DNA of 64,000 nucleotides from positions 82,259-146,258 of the forward strand of contig NZ_JAHBBD010000004.1 of NCBI RefSeq assembly GCF_019331775.1, written 5' to 3'. The notes below the pieces were generated by a model, which searched no databases, had not been told where the DNA came from, and saw only the letters and a list, made by a program, of their open reading frames with translations. The position numbers and the translations under genes are program-made. Position 1 is the stretch's first letter, and each line of letters opens with the position of its first letter. This DNA is from Bifidobacterium phasiani (lineage in GTDB: Bacteria; Actinomycetota; Actinomycetes; Actinomycetales; Bifidobacteriaceae). Shown piece by piece: positions 52,663 through 63,904 of the stretch.

Positions 52663-54759
52663 TCAGGCGAAGTGGCAGGCGGCGAGGTGGTCGGCCGAGC
52701 CGGACTTGACCTCCAGCACGGGGGCCTCGCCCAGGCAGCGCGCCTGCTGCTCCTTGCTCAGCGTCGAGAACTTCGGGCAGCGGCTCGCGAACGGGCAGCC
52801 GCTGAAGCTCTCCGACGGGCTGGGCAGCTCGCCCTGCAGCACGATGCGCTGGCGGGTGCGCTCGATCTTCGGGTCCGGCACCGGCACGGCGCTCAGCAGC
52901 GCCTCGGTGTACGGGTGCAGCGGCGTCTCGAACACGTCGTGGTTGCTGCCGATCTCGACGATGCGGCCGAGGTACATCACCGCGATGCGGTTCGAGATGT
53001 GGCGGATGACCGACAGGTTGTGGGCCACGAACAGGTAGGCCACGCCCAGCTTGTTCTGCAGGTCCTCGAGCAGGTTGATGACGCCGGCCTGGATCGAGAC
53101 GTCGAGCGCGGAGACCGGCTCGTCGAGCAGCACGAGCTTGGGGTTGACCGCCAGGGCGCGCGCGATGGCGATGCGCTGGCGCTGGCCGCCCGAGAACTGC
53201 GTCGGGAAGCGGTCGACCTGGTCGGGGTTGAGCTCGACCAGGGCCATCAGGTCGCGGATGCGGTCGTTGATCTGCTCCTTGGACATCTTCTGCACCTTGA
53301 GCGGCTCGGCGAGGATGTCGTAGATCGGCAGACGCGGATCGAGCGAGCTCATCGGGTCCTGGAAGATGTACTGCACCTTGCTGTGCAGCTGGCGCCTGGT
53401 CTCGCGGCTCATGCGCTTCTCGACGCGCTGGCCGAGCACGGAGATCTCGCCCGACTCGGGCTGCTTGAACTCCATGATCTCCAGCAGCGTGGTGGACTTG
53501 CCGGAGCCGGACTCGCCCACCAGCGCGACGGTCTCGCCCTCGCGCACGTCGAGCGTGACGTCGTCGACGGCGTGGACCTCGCCGACCTTGCGGCGCAGGA
53601 ACCCGCCGGCGGTCAGCGGGAAGGTCTTCTTCAGATGCTTCACGTCGAGCACGACCTGGCGGTCCTCGCGCGGGATGCCGGCGAACTTCGAGGTGACGGA
53701 CTCGCCCACCGAGTAGATGTCGCGGAAGGTCAGCCCCTTGCCGACGATCTCCCTGACGCGGTGGCAGGCGGCGAGCTGGCCCTCGCGGCCCTCGACGGGC
53801 AGCAGATCGGGCTCGCTCTGGCGGCACACGTCGGTCGCCAGCGGGCAGCGCGGCGCGAACGGGCAGCCCTTGGGCATGTTCACCAGGTTCATCGGCGCGC
53901 CGGGGATCGGCACCAGACGGCTCGACTTGGCGCGGTCGGGGCGCGGCACGGCGCCCAGCAGACCCATCGTGTAGGGCATGACCGGCTGCGAGAACACGGT
54001 GTCGACGTCGGCCTTCTCGACCGGGCGGCCGGCGTACATCACGATGATGTCGTCGGCGATGCCGGCGATGACGCCGAGGTCGTGGGTGATGAAGATGACG
54101 GCGGCGCCGGTCTCCTGCTGGGCGCGCTGCAGGACCTCGAGCACCTGGGCCTGGATCGTCACGTCGAGGGCCGTGGTCGGCTCGTCGCAGATGATGACGT
54201 CGGGGTTGTTGGCGATGGCCATGGCGATGACCACGCGCTGGCGCATGCCGCCGGAGAACTGGTGCGGATAGGCCTTGAGGCGCTCCTCGGCGTTCGGGAT
54301 GCCGACCAGCTTGAGCAGCTCGATCGAGCGCTTGGCGATCTGCTCCTTGGTCATCTTCGGGTTGTGGATGACCAGGGCCTCCTCGAGCTGCTGGCCGATC
54401 GAGAACACCGGGGTCAGGGCGGAGAGCGGGTCCTGGAAGACCATCGCGATGCGGTCGCCGCGCAGGACGCTCATCTCCTTGTCGGTCTTGGTCAGCAGCT
54501 CATCGCCGCGGAACCTGATCGAGCCCTCGACATGGGCGTTCTTGTCCAGCAGGCCCATGATCGCCATCGACGTGACGGACTTGCCGGAGCCGGACTCGCC
54601 CACGATGCCGAGCGTCTTGCCGCGGTACAGGTCGAAGTTCACGCCGCGCACGGCGCGCACGGTGCCGGCCTCGGAGGCGAAGTTCACGCGCAGGTCGCGC
54701 ACCTCGAGGATCGGCTTGTCCTCGGCGGTCGTCGTGTTGTTCATCGTCGTGTCAGTCAT
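52663..54759 (-). CDS. Fused oligopeptide ABC transporter ATPase (OppD-OppF)
   Basis: 698-residue fusion of two ATPases that elsewhere are separate OppD and OppF/DppD and DppF proteins. The first half (about 20-340) has Walker A GESGSGKS, QFSGGMRQRVVIAMAIANNP, and VIICDEPTTALDV. The second (about 375-698) has Walker [29 protein letters not shown], and LVLLDEPVSALDV. Each half ends with an OppDF C-terminal motif (CPFAPRCPLA and CPFASRCPKF) with cysteines that may hold a cluster. Fusion is common in actinobacteria. It overlaps dppC by one base (TGATG). Confidence 0.95.
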   Translation of the reverse strand: MTDTTMNNTTTAEDKPILEVRDLRVNFASEAGTVRAVRGVNFDLYRGKTLGIVGESGSGKSVTSMAIMGLLDKNAHVEGSIRFRGDELLTKTDKEMSVLRGDRIAMVFQDPLSALTPVFSIGQQLEEALVIHNPKMTKEQIAKRSIELLKLVGIPNAEERLKAYPHQFSGGMRQRVVIAMAIANNPDVIICDEPTTALDVTIQAQVLEVLQRAQQETGAAVIFITHDLGVIAGIADDIIVMYAGRPVEKADVDTVFSQPVMPYTMGLLGAVPRPDRAKSSRLVPIPGAPMNLVNMPKGCPFAPRCPLATDVCRQSEPDLLPVEGREGQLAACHRVREIVGKGLTFRDIYSVGESVTSKFAGIPREDRQVVLDVKHLKKTFPLTAGGFLRRKVGEVHAVDDVTLDVREGETVALVGESGSGKSTTLLEIMEFKQPESGEISVLGQRVEKRMSRETRRQLHSKVQYIFQDPMSSLDPRLPIYDILAEPLKVQKMSKEQINDRIRDLMALVELNPDQVDRFPTQFSGGQRQRIAIARALAVNPKLVLLDEPVSALDVSIQAGVINLLEDLQNKLGVAYLFVAHNLSVIRHISNRIAVMYLGRIVEIGSNHDVFETPLHPYTEALLSAVPVPDPKIERTRQRIVLQGELPSPSESFSGCPFASRCPKFSTLSKEQQARCLGEAPVLEVKSGSADHLAACHFA

Positions 54760-55745
54760 CACTCCGCCTTTCCGGCCGAACGGGAATAGGGATCGATCGC
54801 GTCGCGCAGGCCGTCGCCGATCAGCTGCACCGAGAAGGTCAGCAGGATCAGCACGGCGGACGGGAACAGCAGAATCCACGGCGCGGTGAGCACCGAGCTC
54901 TGGCCGTTCATCAGCAGCGTGCCGAGCGAGGTGTCAGGGGCCTTGATGCCCAGGCCGAGGAAGCTCAGCGCGGTCTCCTGGTTGACGGCGCTGACCACGC
55001 CGAGCACGGTGTTGATGATCAGGACCGAGCCGAGGTTCGGCACCAGGTGGCGCACGATGATGCGGAACGAGCTGACGCCCATGAACTTGGCGGCGCGGAT
55101 GTAGTCGAGCTCGCGCAGGCTCATCGTCAGCGTGCGGATCACGCGGGCGTAGCCGATCCAGCCGAAGGCCGTGATGCCGATGGTCAGCCACAGCCAGCCG
55201 GAGGTGCCCGACGAGGAGCGCACGATCATCGCGACGAGCAGGAAGGACGGGATGACCAGCAGCATGTCGAGCAGCCACATGCCGACCTTCTCGACGACGC
55301 CCTCGAAGAAGGCGATCGTCGTGCCGATCAGCGCGGAGATGATCATGATGAGCACCGAGGAGATGACGCCGACGAGCAGCGAGCGGCCCAGGCCGCGCAC
55401 GATCATCGCGTACATGTCGGAGCCGCCGATCGTGGTGCCGAGCCAGTGGTCGGCGCTCGGCGCCTGCGCGAGCGCGGTGAAGTCCGGCTCGTCGTAGCGC
55501 CACGGGCTGATCTTGTCGCCGAGCAGGGCGAACAGCACGAGGATGATGAAGATCACCATGCCGAACACGGCGGAGGGGCGGCGCAGGAAGCGGCGCACGT
55601 ACAGCGTCATGCGGCTGGTGCGCTTGAAGTCGCTCTGCGCGTCGCCGCCCTGGGAGGGGCGGGTCACGACGACCGTCGGCTCGCCTTCGTTGGCGATGTC
55701 CTGATTGAGTCCGAGGTCCTTGGTTTCAGCGGCCATTTCGCTCAC
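54759..55745 (-). CDS. Peptide ABC transporter permease, DppC/OppC type
   Basis: 328-residue permease with about six membrane segments. The EAA motif is visible: YIRAAKFMGVSSFRIIVRHL with VPNLGSVLIINTVLGVVSAV. The start is GTG at 55745 because AAGGAG is seven bases upstream. An ATG at 55736 lies further from the site. A GCCCC-GTTGC-GGGGC hairpin (55770-55784) sits in the 88-bp gap after dppB and may tune relative expression. Confidence 0.9.
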   Translation of the reverse strand: MSEMAAETKDLGLNQDIANEGEPTVVVTRPSQGGDAQSDFKRTSRMTLYVRRFLRRPSAVFGMVIFIILVLFALLGDKISPWRYDEPDFTALAQAPSADHWLGTTIGGSDMYAMIVRGLGRSLLVGVISSVLIMIISALIGTTIAFFEGVVEKVGMWLLDMLLVIPSFLLVAMIVRSSSGTSGWLWLTIGITAFGWIGYARVIRTLTMSLRELDYIRAAKFMGVSSFRIIVRHLVPNLGSVLIINTVLGVVSAVNQETALSFLGLGIKAPDTSLGTLLMNGQSSVLTAPWILLFPSAVLILLTFSVQLIGDGLRDAIDPYSRSAGKAE

Positions 55746-55833
55746 GAGCGGTCTCCTTCCGCGCCGTAGGCCCCGTTGCGGGGCGTCACGTCCAACTGCA
55801 CTGCTTTGTTCACTTCGAATCACGCACCTTCCA

Positions 55834-56817
55834 TCAGTTCAGCCGGATGCGCGGGTCGAGCCACGCGGCGAGGATGTCGGCCAGCAGCGCGCCGGCCAGC
55901 GTGCACACGCCGCTGAAGGCCGCGATGCAGACGGCGCCGTTGATGTCGTTGTCGTTGATCGTCGTCACGAAGTACCGGCCCAGGCCGTTGATCGCGAACA
56001 CCGTCTCGGTGATGACCGCGCCGGTGAAGATGCTGGCGATCGAGAACGCGATGTTGGTGGTCGTCGGGATCAGCGAGGTGCGCAGCGCGTGCTTGCGGAT
56101 CGCCTGGTTGAGCGTCAGGCCCTTGGCGCGGGCGGTGCGCACGTAGTCGGCGTTCATCGTGTCGAGCAGGTAGGTGCGCTGGGTGAGGTGGTAGTTCACG
56201 TAGCCGATGGCGGTGAGCACCAGGGTCGGCAGGATGATGTGCTGCAGGAAGTCGAGTATCGACAGGCCTATGTTCCCCCCCTCGTAGGAATGCAGGCCCG
56301 TGACGTAGAAGATGCGAGTGCCGGTCGCGTTGTTGATGGCGATGGCGCCGAGCACGATCAGCAGGCCGAGCACGGCGGCCGGGGTGACGAGGAACAGCGT
56401 GGACAGCGCGTTCAGCGCGCGGTCCTGCCACTTGTACTGGCGGATGGCGGTGTACACGCCCAGGCTCACGCCGATGATGATCGACAGGATCGTGGAGATG
56501 GTCACCAGCTGCACCGAGGCCGAGATGCGCGAGGCGACGGCCGGGCCCACCGGCTCCTGGTCGGGCGACAGGCCCCAGTCCCATTCGGTGACGATGCCCT
56601 TCAGCCAGTTGAAGTAGCGGACGAACACCGAGGTCTTGTCGTTGATGTTGGCGAGGTCCAGGGACCGGTCGATCGAGGCCTCCGGCGGGCGGGGATTACG
56701 GGCCATGTAATTCGAACGCGGGTCCATGAACGCGCTTGCCAGGAAGTACGTCATCGAGATGGCGACGAATAGCATGATCACATAATTCACCAATCGTTTG
56801 ATGATGTACTTAATCAC
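55834..56817 (-). CDS. Peptide ABC transporter permease, DppB/OppB type
   Basis: 327-residue permease beginning MIKYIIKRLVNYVIMLFVAI. The EAA loop DYVRTARAKGLTLNQAIRKH and the final SGVCTLAGALLADILAAWLD are typical of DppB. It is the first gene of the permease-permease-ATPase operon. The region 56818-57137 upstream is AT-richer than its surroundings, with a TAGAAT -10-like box at 56869-56864. Nothing else is recognised there. Confidence 0.92.
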   Translation of the reverse strand: MIKYIIKRLVNYVIMLFVAISMTYFLASAFMDPRSNYMARNPRPPEASIDRSLDLANINDKTSVFVRYFNWLKGIVTEWDWGLSPDQEPVGPAVASRISASVQLVTISTILSIIIGVSLGVYTAIRQYKWQDRALNALSTLFLVTPAAVLGLLIVLGAIAINNATGTRIFYVTGLHSYEGGNIGLSILDFLQHIILPTLVLTAIGYVNYHLTQRTYLLDTMNADYVRTARAKGLTLNQAIRKHALRTSLIPTTTNIAFSIASIFTGAVITETVFAINGLGRYFVTTINDNDINGAVCIAAFSGVCTLAGALLADILAAWLDPRIRLN

Positions 56818-57137
56818 TTGCTACTCCCTCATCAGGAATGTGGTTGTCCGTTACAAACTCTCCCATTCTAGTCATAGGACCAGCGACGGGGCGTCGTAAC
56901 CAGTAGATGCTGTTATACCAAAGACCTCGGAAGTTCAGGCCGCGTTCATGTGTCGGTCACGGCCCCGGACCGGCGAGCGCCGGTATTCCCGCGATTCCGC
57001 CGCTGGCGTCCGAAAGGCGGAAAATCGTAGCAGACGGCGGATGGCCCCCGGAAAACTTTCCACATAGTGGACACCAGCCCGCCGGTGAAACGTTGCAGCC
57101 CCGTGGGGACGCCCCGTGGCGCGGCCCGCGCGTCCGG

Positions 57138-58172
57138 TCACGCCCGGGGGAAGGCCTGGCCGTAGCGCTGCTTGAGCTGTTCGATCGACACGTGCGTGTA
57201 GCGCTGCGTGGTCCGCAGCGACGCATGGCCCAGCATCTCCTGCACCTCGCGCAGGTCCGCGCCGCCGTCGAGCAGATGCGTGGCCGCGCTGTGGCGCAGG
57301 GCGTGGGGCCCGATGTCGGGGACGCCGGCCTGCGCGGCGCGCTCGTGGACGACCTGGCGCACGACCCGCTGGTCGATGCGCGAGCCGCGCGCGCCGAGGA
57401 ACAGCGCGTCGCCCGACCTCGCGCCGGCCAGCGCCGGGCGGCCCCCGCCGATCCACCGCTCCAGCGCCCGCTGCGCCGGCACGCCGAACGGCACCACCCG
57501 CTGCTTGTCGCCCTTGCCGGTCACGCGCATCGTGCGGTTGTCGAACGTCACGTCGCCCAGGTCCAGGCCGACCAGCTCGGCCACGCGCACGCCGGTGGCA
57601 TACAGCACCTCGAGCATCGCCGCGTCGCGCAGCGCCAAGGCCGTGTGCCGCGCCGCGTCCCTGCACCCGGCGACGTGCGCAGCGGCGCGGTCCGGCGCTG
57701 TCCCGGCCCCGTCGCCCTCGACCGCGTCGCCGCCCGAAGATTCCGTTGCGGCGTCCGGTCCGGGGCCCTCCCCCGCGTCGGCGGGCAGGCACGCCGCCCC
57801 GGCGCTGTCCATCAGCCGTTCGGCCTGCGACTCGTTGAGCACGACGGGCAGCGTCATGGGGATCTTCGGCGTCATCAGCACGGCCGCGGGATCGGCCGGC
57901 GTGACCCCGTGGTCGCGGGCCCAGGCGAAGAAGCCGCGCACCGCCACCGTCTTGCGCGCCATGCTCGAGCGCGCGTGCGAGCGCGATTCGCCGGCCATCC
58001 ACGCGCGCAGGTCCTCGATGCCCACCTCGCCGAGCTCACGCACGCCGCGCCGTTCGAGGAACCGCAGGCAGTCGCCGACGTCGTGCCGGTAGGCGCGCAG
58101 CGTGTTCTCGCTCAGCCCGCGGTTGGCCCGCAGGTACGTGCAGTACTCCCCAAGCTCGCCGTCGAACCGCAT
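57138..58172 (-). CDS. xerC: Tyrosine recombinase XerC
   Basis: 344-residue site-specific recombinase that resolves chromosome dimers at dif. Catalytic residues: Arg196 (ATGVRVAEL), Lys220 (TGKGDKQRVVP), HALRHSAATHLL (His and Arg), LGHASLRTTQRYTHV (His and Tyr nucleophile). An insertion of about 50 residues (124-173), rich in Gly, Ala, Asp and Pro, separates the core-binding and catalytic domains. It makes the protein longer than the usual 300. AAAGGGGGCCGG precedes the ATG. It pairs functionally with the FtsK encoded at 5-8 kb. Confidence 0.93.
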   Translation of the reverse strand: MRFDGELGEYCTYLRANRGLSENTLRAYRHDVGDCLRFLERRGVRELGEVGIEDLRAWMAGESRSHARSSMARKTVAVRGFFAWARDHGVTPADPAAVLMTPKIPMTLPVVLNESQAERLMDSAGAACLPADAGEGPGPDAATESSGGDAVEGDGAGTAPDRAAAHVAGCRDAARHTALALRDAAMLEVLYATGVRVAELVGLDLGDVTFDNRTMRVTGKGDKQRVVPFGVPAQRALERWIGGGRPALAGARSGDALFLGARGSRIDQRVVRQVVHERAAQAGVPDIGPHALRHSAATHLLDGGADLREVQEMLGHASLRTTQRYTHVSIEQLKQRYGQAFPRA

Positions 58173-58325
58173 CCGGCCCCCTTTCGCGGCCGCCGCGAGC
58201 GGCCCGCCGATATCGTCACCATGCCCCAGCCTAGACCGACAGGTCTCCCGCGCCGGACGCACCGGCGCGGCCGGCGTCCGGCCGGCGTACGATGGGAACG
58301 ATCGGGACCGACGGAAGGAGGCATC

Positions 58326-58577
58326 ATGCCCATGCCACGCGAGATCCCGGCCGGGGCGCGCATCGTCGTACGCATCTGCGAGGGCGTCGACCCGGCCGAC
58401 CACCGAATGAAGTTCCGCGACTACGTCGGCCACGTGCGCTCCTGGGACGGGCACACGCTGGAGATGACCCGCGACGCGGCGGCCAACGGCTCGCGCCCGG
58501 AGCAGCGCGTGACGATCGACGTCGAATCGATCGTCACCATCAAGCCGGTGCCGGAGCGCCCGGCCCCGCGCCCGTAG
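58326..58577 (+). CDS. Small conserved protein (DUF6725-like)
   Basis: 83 residues beginning MPMPREIPAGARIVVRICEG with an Arg/Asp/Val-rich body (GVDPADHRMKFRDYVGHVRSW, RVTIDVESIVTIKPVPERP). A small SH3-like beta-barrel is possible. It resembles a bifidobacterial family of unknown function that I recall as DUF6725. GAAGGAGG precedes the ATG. A second ATG lies two codons later. Convergent with tyrA. Confidence 0.6.
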   Translation: MPMPREIPAGARIVVRICEGVDPADHRMKFRDYVGHVRSWDGHTLEMTRDAAANGSRPEQRVTIDVESIVTIKPVPERPAPRP

Positions 58578-58590
58578 CCGCCCGGCCGGC

Positions 58591-59691
58591 TCAATCGGCC
58601 AGATGGGAGCGCCGCTGCACCGCCACGCGGCGCGCGTCCGCAAGCCCGACGACGTGCTCGCCCCGGCGCGCCGACGCCATCAGCGCCTCCCGCCAGTCAT
58701 CGCCGAGCCCGAGCGTGGCCGTGGCGCCGTGCGCCTCGCCGGCGGCGGCCTCGGCCTTGTAGTCGCGGAACGGCTGCCCCGCGGCGAAGAACCGCAGGAT
58801 CTCGCGCTGCGCGCGCGTCCGTCCGCCGTCGTCCGGTCCGTCGGACCGCCAGGCGTGCAGCGCGTCGGCCATGCCGGACAGCCGCGCGGCCATGCGCCGC
58901 AGCAGCGCCTCGACGTTGGCCGCGTCCTCCTCGACCATCGCGCGCGTGCGGTCGGGGTCGGTCAGCGCCACGCGGGTCATGTCGCGCCACGAGCCCGCCG
59001 CCAATGCGACGGCGACGTCGCGCTCGGGGCTGTCCACCAGCTCGTCGACCAGCGCGGTCGCCACGACGTGGGGCATGTGCGAGATCAGCGCGGCGGCGCG
59101 GTCGTGCGTCGCGTCGTCGATCACGATCATCCGGTTGCGGCCCACACCGACGATCATGCCGGCGACGGCCTGGAAGCGCTCGTATGCGGTGTCCCCGTCG
59201 ACGCTCACCGCCCACAGCGCGCCGTCGTACAGCGCCGGGTCGGCGGCCGACCAGCCCGACCGCTCGTTGCCGGCCATCGGATGGGCGCCCACGTAGCGCT
59301 CCCCCAGTCCCGCGGCCCGCACCTGCTCGCGCACCATGCCCTTGACGCTGCCGACGTCGGTCAGCGTCGTGGCGTCGTCGAGCACCGGCTTGAGCCGTTC
59401 AAGCATCTCGGGCATCGCCTTGAGCGGGTTGCACAGCACCAGCACCTCGGGCCGGGCCTGGGCCAGGGCCTCCAGCGTCGGCAGGCACGCGATGCCCTGC
59501 GCGGCGGCGGCCTCGTACGGGCGCGTCGTATGGTTCCACGCCAGCACGCGGCAGCCCGCGTCGTTCAGCCGGCGGGCCAGGGAGCCGCCGATCAGCCCCA
59601 GGCCGACGACGCCGACGCTGCGGGGCACCGGCCAGGGCGCCGTGGCCGCCGGGGCCGTCATATCCGTCATGTCATGTGCGGCGCCGTTCAC
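58591..59691 (-). CDS. tyrA: Prephenate dehydrogenase
   Basis: 366-residue NAD(P)-dependent enzyme of tyrosine biosynthesis. Rossmann motif GVVGLGLIGGSLARRL near 25-40, TDVGSVKGMV, VGAHPMAGNERSGW (substrate site), and the helical dimer domain after 190. The start is the GTG at 59691, in a GTGA overlap with the pheA stop. An ATG at 59670 is the alternative. It forms a coupled pair with pheA. Confidence 0.92.
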   Translation of the reverse strand: MNGAAHDMTDMTAPAATAPWPVPRSVGVVGLGLIGGSLARRLNDAGCRVLAWNHTTRPYEAAAAQGIACLPTLEALAQARPEVLVLCNPLKAMPEMLERLKPVLDDATTLTDVGSVKGMVREQVRAAGLGERYVGAHPMAGNERSGWSAADPALYDGALWAVSVDGDTAYERFQAVAGMIVGVGRNRMIVIDDATHDRAAALISHMPHVVATALVDELVDSPERDVAVALAAGSWRDMTRVALTDPDRTRAMVEEDAANVEALLRRMAARLSGMADALHAWRSDGPDDGGRTRAQREILRFFAAGQPFRDYKAEAAAGEAHGATATLGLGDDWREALMASARRGEHVVGLADARRVAVQRRSHLAD

Positions 59692-60692
59692 CACAGCAGC
59701 TCCCTTCCGGCGTCGCCGGCCTCCGCCGCGCCGTCGATCGGCCCGGCCAGCCGCACGCCGCCACGGGGCAGCATCCAGTCGTCGACCGGCGGGTTGGGCC
59801 GCTCGCGCCGCGGATAGACCGCCAGGGTCTTGACCCAGTCGCCGTGCTCGGCGACCTCCTCGAGCACCGCGTGGAACCTCGGCTGCCAGGGCGCCGCGTC
59901 GATCGTGGCGATGAAGCTGTAGGTGCCGTCGTGCCCCTTGATCGGCCGGGAGATGAAGCTGGTCATGTTCAGCCCGGCGTCGCGCAGCACGTCCAGCAGG
60001 TCCGCCAGCACGCCGGGGCCGGTGCTCAGCGGGATGAAGGTGATGATCGTCTCGAACTCCCCGACGCCGGCGGCGCGGGCGCGCTCCAGCATCGCCCGGG
60101 CCTCGTCGCGCGGGGCGAGCACCAGGAACTCGGTGCGCGCGCCGCGGTAGTCCTGCACGCCGGCGGCCCAGGTCCGCAGCCCGTACAGCGGGCCGCAGAT
60201 CGACGGGCCGAGCGCCACCTGACCGGGCCGCAGGTCGCGGCATGCGGCCGCGTTCGAGGCGGCCGGCACCGGGGTCAGCCGGTGCTCGGCGATGAAGCCC
60301 GCGCACTGCGCCAGCCCATGCGCGTGCGCCGAGACGACGGCGCCGTCGATCGCGGGCTCCGCGCCGTCGGCGCCGTCGCCGTCCATGCCGTCGCCGTCCG
60401 GGCGGACGAAGGCGTCGAAGGCGATGTCGACGCCGACGCGGGCGAACCCGGCCGCGTCGCGCGCGTCGATCAGCATGTCGAGGTTGGGCACCACGTACCC
60501 CTCGACGTTGTTCTCCCAGGCGATGACGCCCCACGCCTCGCCGCGCTGCACGGCGTCCATGATCTGCGGGACGTCGGCCGCGGCCAGCAGCGCGGGCTCC
60601 CCGCCGTCGCCGTCGCGCAGCATGGCGGCCGCCGCCGCGGCCGCCTGGTGGGTGAACGAGCCCTGCGGGCCGAGATAGTGCAAAGGTTTCAT
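59688..60692 (-). CDS. pheA: Prephenate dehydratase
   Basis: 334-residue enzyme making phenylpyruvate in phenylalanine biosynthesis. The start is LHYLGPQGSFTHQAA. A catalytic domain to about 200 includes WGVIAWENNVEGYV. The C-terminal ACT domain (about 220-310) has LRDAGLNMTSFISRPIKGHD for Phe feedback. The usual conserved TRF motif reads TEF here (ARTEFLVLAP), an acidic residue where Arg contacts substrate in characterised enzymes. An internal Asp/Gly insert occurs at about 95-112 (DGDGMDGDGADG). Confidence 0.9.
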   Translation of the reverse strand: MKPLHYLGPQGSFTHQAAAAAAAMLRDGDGGEPALLAAADVPQIMDAVQRGEAWGVIAWENNVEGYVVPNLDMLIDARDAAGFARVGVDIAFDAFVRPDGDGMDGDGADGAEPAIDGAVVSAHAHGLAQCAGFIAEHRLTPVPAASNAAACRDLRPGQVALGPSICGPLYGLRTWAAGVQDYRGARTEFLVLAPRDEARAMLERARAAGVGEFETIITFIPLSTGPGVLADLLDVLRDAGLNMTSFISRPIKGHDGTYSFIATIDAAPWQPRFHAVLEEVAEHGDWVKTLAVYPRRERPNPPVDDWMLPRGGVRLAGPIDGAAEAGDAGRELLW

Positions 60693-60861
60693 CGATGCCG
60701 CCGTTTCCGTGTCAGTCGCCGAAATGCCGCCTCAGCCACGTTAGCGCACATCGCGCCGGCATGCCGGCCGGCGCCGCATCGTGGACCGGGACGCCGGCGC
60801 GGGAGGACGGCACGGGCGGGCACGGGGTCTCGGGGTCCGGGAGCGCGCCGTGCCACGCCGG

Positions 60862-61515
60862 TCAGCGGCCGGGGCCCAGGAAGATCCCGGCGCCGTCGTC
60901 CGGCGCTGGGGAGTCCGTGTCGCCGGACGGGGCTTCGCGGCGGTCGTCGACCTGCGTCGATCCATCGGGCCCATCCCCCGGCGCGACGGCTCCGGAGACG
61001 GAGGCGGGGGAAGCCGACTCCCCGTTCCCGCCGCCGTAAGCCGCATCGACGTCGCCGTCGTCGAGGCGCTCCTCGCGCGGCGGGACGACGAACCACCGCG
61101 CCGGCAGGAAGAGCATGACCACCTGCAGCAGGATCTCGCCGTACAGCCAGATGCTGCCCGCGTTCTGCACGAAGAACGGCATCGGGGCGCTGAACCCGAT
61201 CGGGATCATCGCGTCGCCGCCGGGGCCGTACATCGCCATGCCCCAGACCACGCCCGACGAGGCGATCAGATGGAAGCCGATGCCGATGGCGTTGCAGCGG
61301 GCGCGGGCGCACCACGTCGAGATGCCGAGGATCAGGAACGCCAGCGCCAGGCCGTAGGGGATGTTGTATTCGGCGCCCATGCGGTGCGCCAGCGTGCCGA
61401 CGACGCCGCTCGCCGCGCCGGCGAGCATCGTGATCAGCACGCGGACCACGATGTGCTGCCGGTGGCTCCACGGCAGCAGCGAGCGGTTCCCGGGACGGTT
61501 CGTCATATCGGTCAT
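60862..61515 (-). CDS. Conserved membrane protein, DUF6113-like
   Basis: 217 residues beginning MTDMTNRPGNRSLLPWSHRQ. Four membrane segments (about 23-140) are followed by an Asp/Gly/Ser-rich cytoplasmic tail of about 75 residues. I recognise no catalytic motif. The weak CATGCT box seven bases before the ATG would make it leaderless. An ATG at 61527 overlaps this box. Confidence 0.55.
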   Translation of the reverse strand: MTDMTNRPGNRSLLPWSHRQHIVVRVLITMLAGAASGVVGTLAHRMGAEYNIPYGLALAFLILGISTWCARARCNAIGIGFHLIASSGVVWGMAMYGPGGDAMIPIGFSAPMPFFVQNAGSIWLYGEILLQVVMLFLPARWFVVPPREERLDDGDVDAAYGGGNGESASPASVSGAVAPGDGPDGSTQVDDRREAPSGDTDSPAPDDGAGIFLGPGR

Positions 61516-61564
61516 GCGTTCCAGCATGCCACGCCTTGCTGACCGCGCGGCGGACGGCGGTACG

Positions 61565-61594
61565 AAAAACGGGCGGCCCGTGGGGACCGCCCGT
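61565..61594 (-). terminator. Rho-independent terminator downstream of typA
   Basis: On the minus strand ACGGGCGG (94-87 of 61500s) pairs with CCGCCCGT (76-69 of 61500s), followed directly by a TTTTT run (61569-61565). It is the best intrinsic terminator in the window. It serves the typA transcript. Confidence 0.85.
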
Positions 61595-61618
61595 CGTCGT
61601 CCGGCGCCGCCGGGCCGT

Positions 61619-61812
61619 GGGCTACTTGTTGGCCTGATTGTTCTGCCGAGCCGTCAGGCAGGCAGTCCGGTGGATTGCCTGTAGGCGAAGTGCCGAAGCG
61701 TAATGGACACCCCCGGTGGGGTGTCCATAGCTGAGGTGAGCAGCCGCCAAGGCTGCGAAGCACACGCGTCAGCGGGTGGCCGCCAAGGCTGCGAAGCGTC
61801 GGAACAATCGGG
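61619..61812. repeat. Insertion of about 190 bp bounded by a duplicated typA 3' end
   Basis: The last codons of typA occur a second time about 190 bp downstream: minus-strand RQNNQANK-stop at 61622-61648 against RQNNQAGK-stop of the real gene. The 30-bp direct repeats bracket a segment containing a 19-bp direct repeat (61743-61761 and 61779-61797) and two palindromes (61659-61681 and 61705-61726) with the same CCACCGG-type centre. This suggests a small mobile or palindromic element inserted at, and duplicating, the typA stop region. Confidence 0.7.
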
Positions 61813-63741
<1,929 letters not shown>

Positions 63742-63904
63742 CAAACAACCTCTCTTATTCGGCTTCAGTTGCGTCCCATCGGTACCGGGGCGCGTCTGGC
63801 CTGCCGGGTACCCGCACACAAACCGAGCCAAGTGTAACCGCATTGCTTGACAGCCGGGCTCCCCCGCCGCGGGGCCGGGACGGGCGGCGCCCTGCCCCGG
63901 GACG

